In this document: positions 7,979-13,981 of the stretch, in pieces | Numbering within the stretch: the first letter of the stretch is position 1 | Layout of the letters: the number at the start of each line of letters is the position of its first letter | NCBI GenBank assembly: GCA_016929305.1 | Contig: JAFGJC010000327.1 | Location: 1-16,214 of the forward strand | Source of the DNA: a candidate division CSSED10-310 bacterium | Lineage (GTDB): Bacteria; CSSED10-310; JAFGJC01 | Direction: 5' to 3' | DNA: 16,214 bases | Translations under genes and position numbers: made by a program | The notes under the pieces: generated by a model | Database searches by the model: none | What the model was told of the DNA's origin: nothing | Seen by the model: only the letters and a program-made list of their open reading frames with translations

Positions 7979-8668
7979 CTATTTATCCGGCTTTACACCT
8001 CCGCATTGATCCCATATATACAGCCAGCTCATTGCCGTATTTGAGACAGCATGTGAATAGGAGATACTGCCCACACCAAAAGGTATCGAACGCACATCAT
8101 ATTGATTTATTGGGATATTCTCAGTTTGTAATGTCTTTACCAAAATTTGAGACACCTTATCCGTTTTATCGACACTTTCAAGAAGAAGATGGTCCAATTG
8201 AGTAGATGAACGTGGACGTCTGCTTTGGCCTGGCCAACGAATGCGGAAGTGAGCATGATTCTTTTCAAGAAAAATATCATAATCGGTCATCCATGTTATA
8301 TTTTCTGCTGCAGAAGTATGCATTAGGGGATGATTCAGGTTTGCGATGTATTTTGCAATTTTCCCCATTCGCCACACGGCCTGATCGTACGATTTATTTT
8401 TTTTTATAGATGTGATCCCTTTTTCTGATTCGGACAATATTTCTTTCACAATATCATCGCGATTCAGGTACGTTTCATCAGTTTCCTGAACTCCTCTGAT
8501 AAGTTGTGATTGAAATCGGTCCATAAGTTGCTGCAAATTCTCCGGCATAAGATGTTTGGCATCAGACACAATGCACATGTAACTGCCATGGGTCCATGCA
8601 AAACCCGATGCTGTAATAAAAAAACAACTCAAAATACCTATCAGTAAAATTCTATGGTTTCGCAGCAT
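7979..8668 (-). CDS. Secreted protein resembling zinc phospholipase C / S1-P1 nuclease fold, degenerate metal site
   Basis: The start is the ATG at 8668, set by AAAGGAG 5 bases upstream; a longer frame to 8713 lacks this site. The 229-residue product begins with a signal peptide (MLRNHR, hydrophobic core, SGFA) whose predicted cleavage leaves Trp25 as the first mature residue. In zinc phospholipase C and S1/P1 nucleases the mature N-terminal Trp coordinates zinc, and IANLNHPLMH (108-117) resembles their D-x-x-x-P-L-H segment, though here Asn110 replaces Asp and Lys106 stands where a His is expected. Further His/Asp-rich segments are TDYDIFLEKNHAH (128-140). It may be a periplasmic or secreted hydrolase or a non-catalytic relative. 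The family assignment rests on pattern only. Its start overlaps the DUF167 gene by 17 bases, suggesting coupled translation. Confidence 0.5.
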   Translation of the reverse strand: MLRNHRILLIGILSCFFITASGFAWTHGSYMCIVSDAKHLMPENLQQLMDRFQSQLIRGVQETDETYLNRDDIVKEILSESEKGITSIKKNKSYDQAVWRMGKIAKYIANLNHPLMHTSAAENITWMTDYDIFLEKNHAHFRIRWPGQSRRPRSSTQLDHLLLESVDKTDKVSQILVKTLQTENIPINQYDVRSIPFGVGSISYSHAVSNTAMSWLYIWDQCGGVKPDK

Positions 8669-8945
8669 ATAGTCTCCTTTGAATTTCATCTCTATCGAGA
8701 TCCTCAAATTCAATTATCTTCAACCGTGACGTATGCCCACTGACAATTTCTATTTTTGATTTCGGAATATGAAGTTTTTTCGAAAGGAATTTCAACAGAT
8801 CAGCGTTCGCCGCTCCTTTTTCAGGCGAAGCTTGAACTTTTATACGAATAACATCATCGGTTACTTCCATGATTTTCGTTTTGGATCCTTTTGGCTGAAC
8901 TTTAATGGTAATTCGACTTCTCAACAACATCTTCCCACTGATCAT
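8652..8945 (-). CDS. DUF167 / YggU family protein
   Basis: A small (97-residue) cytoplasmic protein of the widespread DUF167 (YggU) family, whose role is not established. The family signature is clear: RITIKVQPKGSKTKI near the N-terminus, then IRIKVQASPEKGAANADLLKFL, then LHIPKSKIEIVSGHTSRLKII. Length matches the family. The ATG at 8945 is tentative; an ATG at 8930, five codons in, is equally possible because neither has a well-spaced Shine-Dalgarno site. Its 3' end overlaps the next - strand gene by 17 bases and contains that gene's ribosome site. Divergent to it, 115 bases away, is the NYN-domain gene. Confidence 0.9.
   Translation of the reverse strand: MISGKMLLRSRITIKVQPKGSKTKIMEVTDDVIRIKVQASPEKGAANADLLKFLSKKLHIPKSKIEIVSGHTSRLKIIEFEDLDRDEIQRRLYAAKP
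8674..8680 (-). promoter_or_regulatory. Ribosome binding site that fixes the start at 8668
   Basis: On the - strand this reads AAAGGAG, 5 bases before the ATG at 8668. It lies inside the end of the DUF167 gene, which favours the short start over the upstream in-frame ATG at 8713 and leaves the signal peptide at the very N-terminus. Confidence 0.75.
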
Positions 8946-9060
8946 ATAACTATCAGGTTATTACTTTTTTGACAATTAAATTGCTGCTGGTTCATTTAAG
9001 TCAAACCTTGTAGTATAAGAAAAACAGCCTGTGATAAAGAAGAAATAGGAGAATGGGAAT
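8946..9060. promoter_or_regulatory. Divergent intergenic region with possible overlapping promoters
   Basis: A + strand TTGACA (8969-8974) overlaps a - strand TTGTCA (8970-8975). For the + strand the best -10-like box is TATAAG (9014-9019), too far from TTGACA and without a good -35 of its own. For the - strand a weak -10 could lie at 8947-8954. AGGAGA at 9047-9052 is a good ribosome site for the gene at 9061, with 8 bases between. Promoters must be near here for both genes, but the exact boxes are uncertain. Confidence 0.35.
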
Positions 9061-9867
9061 ATGTTAAAAGCTGGAATTTTTATTGATGCAGAGAATGTCA
9101 TGCGAACCGGTGGATGGGGATTGAGATATGGAGTATTGAAAGAATTTACAAAAGCACAAGGTGCATATATTGTCAGAGCCAATACGTATATAGCGATGGA
9201 CCACGAACGCGAATCCGTTGATATCGAGTTTCGAAGGAAAAAACAGCTGTATCGCTCTAATTTGCGACAGCTTGGATATAAAGTAAGTTTGAAGCCGGTG
9301 CGACGATTCAAAGATAGTGACGGCACAATAATCACAAAGGCAAATGCTGACTTAGAGCTTGCAATTGATGCAATTCTCCAGGCTCGAAATCTTGACTACA
9401 TTATTCTTGTTTCCGGTGATGGGGATTTTGTTCGTTTAATTACTGCTATTCAGAACATGGGTTGTCGCGTTGATGTTATTGGATTGCATTACTGTAGCCG
9501 CGAACTGCGCGAGGCAGCGGATCATTTTATTTCAGGTTTTCTCATTCCGGAGTTGATACCCGCGGATGAAAATCGGCAACGAGGTATCCTTACTGCTGTA
9601 AATGAAGAAAAATATTTCGGATGGCTTACGCGAATGCGCTCCCTTCATCTTGACGATTTGGACAGCGAAATATTTATACATGGCAATGATTTAGAACAGG
9701 GGCGATTATCCAACGAAAGATTCTCTGAAATCAGGGATCAGCAGGCTGTTATTGAATTTGATTTGATCTCAGATGAAAAAGGTCGAAGAGCTGTTAATGC
9801 AACGGTATTGAAACCTGATGAGACATGTCTTCCGCGAGATAAAGAAGATGGGAATCAAAATGCCTGA
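9061..9867 (+). CDS. NYN-domain (PIN-like, LabA/DUF88 type) protein fused to a cold-shock-like domain
   Basis: The 268-residue protein has an N-terminal NYN domain, a PIN-like fold usually linked to metal-dependent RNA cleavage. Visible acidic motifs are FIDAEN (7-12, D9 and N12), KANADLELAIDA (93-104, D97 and D103) and LVSGDGDF (116-123, D120 and D122), so the predicted active site is complete. From about residue 174 a second domain reads like a cold-shock/OB fold: RGILTAVNEEKYFGWLTRM resembles the RNP1 region, EIFIHGNDL resembles the RNP2 region (usually DIFVH), and the end has FDLISDEKGRRAVNATVL, as in cold-shock domains. The likely role is RNA binding plus processing in the cytoplasm. AGGAGA precedes the ATG. 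An M23-type peptidase gene follows 34 bases on, probably in the same transcript, with no obvious functional link. Confidence 0.85.
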   Translation: MLKAGIFIDAENVMRTGGWGLRYGVLKEFTKAQGAYIVRANTYIAMDHERESVDIEFRRKKQLYRSNLRQLGYKVSLKPVRRFKDSDGTIITKANADLELAIDAILQARNLDYIILVSGDGDFVRLITAIQNMGCRVDVIGLHYCSRELREAADHFISGFLIPELIPADENRQRGILTAVNEEKYFGWLTRMRSLHLDDLDSEIFIHGNDLEQGRLSNERFSEIRDQQAVIEFDLISDEKGRRAVNATVLKPDETCLPRDKEDGNQNA

Positions 9868-9888
9868 CTAGAATACAGGCAACAACAC

Positions 9889-9893
9889 GGGAG
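9889..9893 (+). promoter_or_regulatory. Ribosome binding site that fixes the start at 9902
   Basis: GGGAG is 8 bases before the ATG at 9902. The in-frame GTG at 9893 overlaps this site and so cannot be served by it. Confidence 0.6.
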
Positions 9894-9901
9894 TGTCTGT
9901 G

Positions 9902-10978
9902 ATGAAAATTTTTTTCAATTGGCCGGACTATCTTATTCCGATAGTTACAGGAAAAGAGGATCTGGGGTATATCTTCGATCTCTTCATCAATACACTTCTT
10001 TTACAGAATGACGAAAAGGTATCCAGGCGTATTACCCGTATTGTCACCGACATAAAAACCGAAGATGAAGTAATCTGGCGCTGGGAATTACCTCAACCGG
10101 TGCTTTGGGAACATATGAATGTTGGTCACAAGATATCGGACATGCAAATTTGGATGCGTCAATATAGTGTCGGATCTTATATTGCTCAGGATGTTTCCGA
10201 TCTAGTGCCTGGTCCGGTCTTAAAACCCGAAGAGAAAGCAACGATTAGAAGATTTCCAGTTCGATTTACTACTGATAAAATGCCCGGGACGCTGGTCGTC
10301 AGGATTTTTTCGGGACCTCATCTGATTGGTCGGAATGACATAATGGTTCGAAGTGAAATTCCCAGCGATCATTACATTTTCCCAGTAAAAGGTAATTGGC
10401 AAGTTTTCAATAATTTTGATTACAATCTTTTTCACCGGCAATTTGCAAGCCAGGAATTCGCCATTGACGTGCTTCGGTTGTCCGACTCCGGTCTGGTACG
10501 TAAAAACACATCTAACCTTCCTGATGATTTCGTATGTTATGGTGAGCGGGTCTACGCGATAGCTAAAGGGAAGGTGATCGAAGTTTCTTCAGAGTTGCCG
10601 GATCACAGTGCCGACGAGTCCTTGACGACGTCCCTCGCACACATGGAATTCAGCTCCAATATTGATTTTTGGAAAACTCAGGTCGGCAATTTCGTCCTTA
10701 TTCGGCATGACAATGACATATTCAGTTTCTATGGCCATTTGAAACAACACAGCATAGCAGTTAATCCGGGAGACGATATTGCGCAAGGAGTATTGATTGG
10801 CGAGGTGGGGAACTCGGGGAGCAGCAAATCAGCACATCTCCATTTTCAATTGAATAAAGGACCCAACCCGTATGCGAGCCGAAGTATACCGCCGGTATTT
10901 AGCAACACATACAATCCCTATTGCCAGCCACTACCTCTGATTACTCAGAATCTAACAATGGTTCATACAGCAGATTAG
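9902..10978 (+). CDS. M23 family (LytM-like) metallopeptidase domain protein
   Basis: A 358-residue protein whose C-terminal half is an M23 (lysostaphin/LytM-type) peptidase domain, a family that usually cuts peptidoglycan cross-links. Visible are EFAIDV (185-190, with metal-binding D189), VYAIAKGKVIEV (217-228), GNFVLIRHDNDIFSFYGHL (262-280), VNPGDDIAQGVLIGEVGNSG (287-306) and AHLHFQL (311-317, with the H-x-H metal/catalytic pair). The usual first ligand of the H-x-x-x-D motif is replaced by Glu185; H178 lies nearby and might substitute. The N-terminal ~165 residues are not recognised. There is no signal peptide, so export is unexplained. The start at 9902 is chosen because GGGAG lies 8 bases upstream. 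The stop overlaps the stop of the facing - strand gene. It could be a peptidase or a catalytically altered binder. Confidence 0.8.
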   Translation: MKIFFNWPDYLIPIVTGKEDLGYIFDLFINTLLLQNDEKVSRRITRIVTDIKTEDEVIWRWELPQPVLWEHMNVGHKISDMQIWMRQYSVGSYIAQDVSDLVPGPVLKPEEKATIRRFPVRFTTDKMPGTLVVRIFSGPHLIGRNDIMVRSEIPSDHYIFPVKGNWQVFNNFDYNLFHRQFASQEFAIDVLRLSDSGLVRKNTSNLPDDFVCYGERVYAIAKGKVIEVSSELPDHSADESLTTSLAHMEFSSNIDFWKTQVGNFVLIRHDNDIFSFYGHLKQHSIAVNPGDDIAQGVLIGEVGNSGSSKSAHLHFQLNKGPNPYASRSIPPVFSNTYNPYCQPLPLITQNLTMVHTAD

Positions 10979-11310
10979 TCCGCAAATTCTGCGTATTCAC
11001 TCGCCATTTCACCATCTATTACAACTGCTGACGGCAATGAATTTGCGTACATTTGGAAATGACGGAATGCTTTAGCGTTATCCCTTTCAATCACCCGTAC
11101 CGGCCATTCCATATTGAGTTCACTCGCGACTAAATCCCATTCTTTTTCGCCGACCGCTCGTCGAGTATGCTGGAGTGTATTTTCCGGAACACGATAAAGA
11201 TTGAAATTCTTGTATCCTCGCCGCAGCAAATTTTTTACCGTCCCTTCGGTATCAAGTTCTGTTATTAATGCTGAAGGACCATTGCTCACCATCACGATAT
11301 AACACCGCAT
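10975..11310 (-). CDS. Hypothetical 111-residue protein
   Basis: I do not recognise a family. The protein is soluble-looking, with no signal peptide, membrane segment or Cys motif. It starts MRCYIVMVSNGPSALITELD, a beta-strand-like opening, has a charged middle, and ends with SLPSAVVIDGEMASEYAEF. Coding status is supported by a strong ribosome site (GGGAGG, 7 bases from the ATG), a plausible promoter at 11351-11379 and ordinary composition. Its stop TAA (10975-10977 on the - strand) overlaps the stop of the converging M23 gene. Confidence 0.7.
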   Translation of the reverse strand: MRCYIVMVSNGPSALITELDTEGTVKNLLRRGYKNFNLYRVPENTLQHTRRAVGEKEWDLVASELNMEWPVRVIERDNAKAFRHFQMYANSLPSAVVIDGEMASEYAEFAD

Positions 11311-11350
11311 GTTTTACCTCCCATGCTTGACTTCTTATGGATTCAAATTG

Positions 11351-11379
11351 AGTTTAAGCTAGAGTTTGACGAGCGTCAA
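11351..11379 (-). promoter_or_regulatory. Promoter for the 111-residue gene, with palindrome over the -35 box
   Basis: Read on the - strand: TTGACG (11379-11374), 17 bases, then TAAACT (11356-11351). Transcription would start near 11344, about 34 bases before the ATG at 11310. The -35 box is one arm of a palindrome TTGACG-AG-CGTCAA (11366-11379), which might be an operator. Based on consensus match only. Confidence 0.45.
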
Positions 11380-11499
11380 CAATTTTTCTCAAATAAGTAT
11401 AAATGTTTTTTTTATTTCCAATCTTCCAAAAATTCTGTTCAGATCAACAAAAACAAAATCATGCTTTCTATTGTTATAACTTTCTGGCATACTTTTGTT

Positions 11500-11524
11500 A
11501 CTTCGCTTTGTGACCAGGCGAAGT
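11500..11524 (+). other. Hairpin in the leader of the secreted amidohydrolase gene
   Basis: ACTTCGC (11500-11506) and GCGAAGT (11518-11524) form a perfect 7-base stem with an 11-base loop, ending 20 bases before the AGGAGG ribosome site. It is followed by GTTGTTTATC rather than a clear run of T, so it is a weak terminator candidate and could equally be a leader structure. The rest of the 247-base gap (11311-11557) is AT-rich, and I found no convincing + strand promoter in it. Confidence 0.35.
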
Positions 11525-11544
11525 CGCCGTTGTTTATCTTTTTC

Positions 11545-11550
11545 AGGAGG
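11545..11550 (+). promoter_or_regulatory. AGGAGG ribosome binding site selecting a TTG start
   Basis: A perfect AGGAGG lies 7 bases before the TTG at 11558. The in-frame GTG at 11552 is only 1 base from it. An ATG at 11495 would put 21 mostly basic residues before the signal peptide. The TTG gives a textbook signal peptide beginning MKKIYFF. Confidence 0.8.
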
Positions 11551-11557
11551 AGTGGGT

Positions 11558-13966
11558 TTGAAAAAAATATATTTTTTTACATGCATCATTGTACTAACCT
11601 GTATTGTGAGCGCATCCGCTGACCGGGTTGCCATCTATGATGTCCAATATACCGATGACCCATCAGGTAATTCGCCTTATGCCGGTACGAATGTTACTGT
11701 CACGGGTATTGTTACTTTTGCCACATATGAAGGATTTGTAATGGCTGAAAGTGAAGGACCGTGGCATGCTATCTACATTTACACTCGAAAGTGTATCCCG
11801 GATATTGGTGATGAAGTTGAGATTACAGGACGTGTTACCGAATACTACAATATGACAGAAATTGATAATATAACTAGTTGCTCAGTGTTATCCACCGGCA
11901 ATTTTATTGATTCGGTTACTGTTGACACTCAGACGGCCATGCAGGAAAGTTATGAATCCGTTCTCGTAACGATTTTGGACGTTTTGGTTACGAGTTTGGA
12001 AAGCTATGGTGAATGGGTAATAAACGATGGATCGGCAGGGCTCCGTGTTGACGATTTAAATGATTATATGTATTTCCCCAAGACAAACGATTATTTCGAT
12101 TCTGTAACCGGTGTAATCTTTTATTCTTTCGGTTTGTTTAAATTAGAACCACGTTACACCGCAGATTTGAATGGTGATCCCATACCACATTATGCGCTTG
12201 GCGGCACGGTTATCACCATGAATGACAGCCGCGATATCATCGAAGATGCATATATCGAAATCAAAGGTGACCGGATCGTCGATATAACGACAGAAATGCC
12301 GACAGGAATTACTGTCGTCGAAACGGGAGGTTTGATATTCCCGGGTTTGATCGATGCACATAACCATCCTGTTTATAATTGTCTTGATTTTATTCCCTTC
12401 ACAACCACTTTCACGGAACGGTACGAGTGGCAGGCTTCGGCTTTGTATGATCAATTTAAGGATCAGTACTATGGGATACGTAACTATGGCGGCAGCTACG
12501 CTCAGGCTACAAACATCTGGAAACTTGCTGAAACCCGCGCTCTATGCGCAGGAACGACAATGATTCAAGGTTATAACTGCAATGGCGACAGCAACAATGA
12601 TATCGCTCATCAAGGCATGATTATTAACAATGCCGAGAGATGGCCAAGCAAAGCTTTTTCGAACACATTCCCTCTTGGCGAAAGCCAGTCTTATTGGCAG
12701 AATCTTGCCAATCAATATTACAACAGATTTGTCATCCATCTTTCGGAAGGATTTTCAGCCGCTGCTCTTCAGGAGTTCTATACATGGCAAAGCTGGGGAA
12801 TGCTGGATTGGCGAACGGCGATCATTCACGCCGTATGTTACGGTACAGCTGAATGGAATGCCATGGCAAATGCAAATGCTCATTTGATCTGGTCACCAAA
12901 GACCAACTGGGTGCTTTATGAAACTACCGCTGATGTTCCTGGTGCTCTGGATGCCGGTGTCAATGTCGCGCTTGCTCCTGACTGGACCGAATCCGGAATG
13001 CCCAACATGCTAGCAGAAATGAAATTTGCCAATGAAGTTAATGAGGCGTTATGGGAAGGTCAGATCACTCCGATACAGTTTGCCGAATTTGTGACGAGAA
13101 ATGCTGCTTACGCCATGGGTGTACAAGATTGGACCGGTCAAATTGCTCTGAATTATCAAGCCGATATTATGGTTATTCCAGGATCCAGTTCCGAACCTTA
13201 TCAATCGCTTCTGAACGCAAATCCCGAAGATGTCAATCTCACAATCGTCAGCGGTCGCCCCATGTATGGGGATCAGGTTTTCATGGATCAATTTGATTTC
13301 CTTACTATGATTGATGATATCTCTATTTGCGGAGTACCTAAAAAACTTGCCATTCGTATAGATGCCAGCTCCATTCCAAATTCTGATAAAACGATTGCAG
13401 CGGTTGTTAATGATCTTATGACCGCATATGATGCAGTATATCCAAAGATATGTAATTTTATGAGTTTTGATCCTTGCGGTAACGGCACCCCAACACCCAC
13501 ACCTTCAGCGGCGACGCCGACGCCCACACCACCCCAATCACGAACACCAACACCGACACCTTCAGGCGTTACGGCAACACCAACACCCACAAACCCAGGC
13601 TGCGATGAATTGGGTGTCACCGTTTGGATGCCCTCAAACGATTTTGGTCCCGGTGACCCATGCGCTTTGGAAGCTCATATCTGCAATCCTTCAGGTATCA
13701 CCTATATCAACTATCCGCTTTTTGTAATACTGGATATCTATGGCACTTACTATTTCGCTCCCTCATATTCCAGCTACGACTATTATACACTTGCTGAACT
13801 ACCTCCTGGTTTACTGGTAAAAACTATAATTCCAGAATTTCCATGGCCCGACAACGTCGGAAGTGCGGACAATATTTTGGTCTATGGTGCTATGACAACA
13901 AAGGATTTTTCTCAGTTATTCGGAAACTATGGCTTCTTTTCTTTTGGATGGCATAGCAGTTATTAA
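11558..13966 (+). CDS. Secreted amidohydrolase with OB-fold-like N-terminus, Thr-Pro linker and C-terminal domain
   Basis: Starting at TTG 11558, the 802-residue product has a signal peptide (MKKIYFF, hydrophobic core, SASA, cleavage near residue 21). Residues ~22-205 are beta-rich and read like one or two OB folds (VTVTGIVTF, VEITGRV, VTGVIFY), similar to modules on secreted nucleases. Residues ~210-620 are an amidohydrolase domain: GGLIFPGLIDAHNH (H268, H270), HLSEG (H394, E397), IIHAV (H424) and LAPDW (D475). These match the mononuclear-metal subtype (deaminase/chlorohydrolase-like); no carbamylated lysine is evident. Residues 644-680 are a Thr-Pro linker. Residues 682-802 form a compact domain with MPSNDFGPGDPC, PLFVILDIYGTYYFAP and a terminal FGWHSSY. 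The substrate is unknown. Location outside the cytoplasm is unusual for this superfamily. It converges with the next gene, 15 bases away. Confidence 0.85.
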   Translation: MKKIYFFTCIIVLTCIVSASADRVAIYDVQYTDDPSGNSPYAGTNVTVTGIVTFATYEGFVMAESEGPWHAIYIYTRKCIPDIGDEVEITGRVTEYYNMTEIDNITSCSVLSTGNFIDSVTVDTQTAMQESYESVLVTILDVLVTSLESYGEWVINDGSAGLRVDDLNDYMYFPKTNDYFDSVTGVIFYSFGLFKLEPRYTADLNGDPIPHYALGGTVITMNDSRDIIEDAYIEIKGDRIVDITTEMPTGITVVETGGLIFPGLIDAHNHPVYNCLDFIPFTTTFTERYEWQASALYDQFKDQYYGIRNYGGSYAQATNIWKLAETRALCAGTTMIQGYNCNGDSNNDIAHQGMIINNAERWPSKAFSNTFPLGESQSYWQNLANQYYNRFVIHLSEGFSAAALQEFYTWQSWGMLDWRTAIIHAVCYGTAEWNAMANANAHLIWSPKTNWVLYETTADVPGALDAGVNVALAPDWTESGMPNMLAEMKFANEVNEALWEGQITPIQFAEFVTRNAAYAMGVQDWTGQIALNYQADIMVIPGSSSEPYQSLLNANPEDVNLTIVSGRPMYGDQVFMDQFDFLTMIDDISICGVPKKLAIRIDASSIPNSDKTIAAVVNDLMTAYDAVYPKICNFMSFDPCGNGTPTPTPSAATPTPTPPQSRTPTPTPSGVTATPTPTNPGCDELGVTVWMPSNDFGPGDPCALEAHICNPSGITYINYPLFVILDIYGTYYFAPSYSSYDYYTLAELPPGLLVKTIIPEFPWPDNVGSADNILVYGAMTTKDFSQLFGNYGFFSFGWHSSY
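13487..13597 (+). repeat. Thr-Pro linker-coding repeat
   Basis: Irregular ACx-CCx codon pairs encode residues 644-680 of the secreted amidohydrolase, with TPTPTPS blocks separated by short Ser/Ala/Gly/Gln pieces. Third bases vary (ACA, ACC, ACG), so the repeat is kept at protein level more than by recent DNA slippage. It separates the enzyme domain from the C-terminal domain. Confidence 0.9.
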
Positions 13967-13981
13967 CTTGACCCTTTGATA

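Noticed and set aside
8669..8713. Longer start at ATG 8713 for the exported protein
   Set aside because: It lacks a ribosome site and would push the signal peptide inwards by 15 residues.
8206..8972. Two + strand open frames of 67 codons
   Set aside because: They lie opposite the DUF167 and exported-protein genes and show no ribosome site or recognisable family.
8652..11310. Possible defence or toxin-antitoxin island built around the NYN protein
   Set aside because: NYN/PIN domains occur in toxins, but this protein is long, carries a cold-shock-like domain and has no small antitoxin-like partner next to it. The neighbours (DUF167, M23, orphan) do not form a known system.
11495..11557. Longer amidohydrolase start at ATG 11495
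   Set aside because: It adds 21 mostly basic residues before an obvious signal peptide, and AGGAGG points to the TTG at 11558.
11323..11634. Overlapping open frames of 80-100 codons on both strands around the amidohydrolase start
   Set aside because: Their translations are low-quality Phe/Lys/Asn-rich sequence across an AT-rich leader, with no ribosome site or family match.
13288..13620. Open frame on the - strand with a Gly-Val repeat
   Set aside because: It is the antisense image of the Thr-Pro linker codons and lies within a well-supported + strand gene. No ribosome site.
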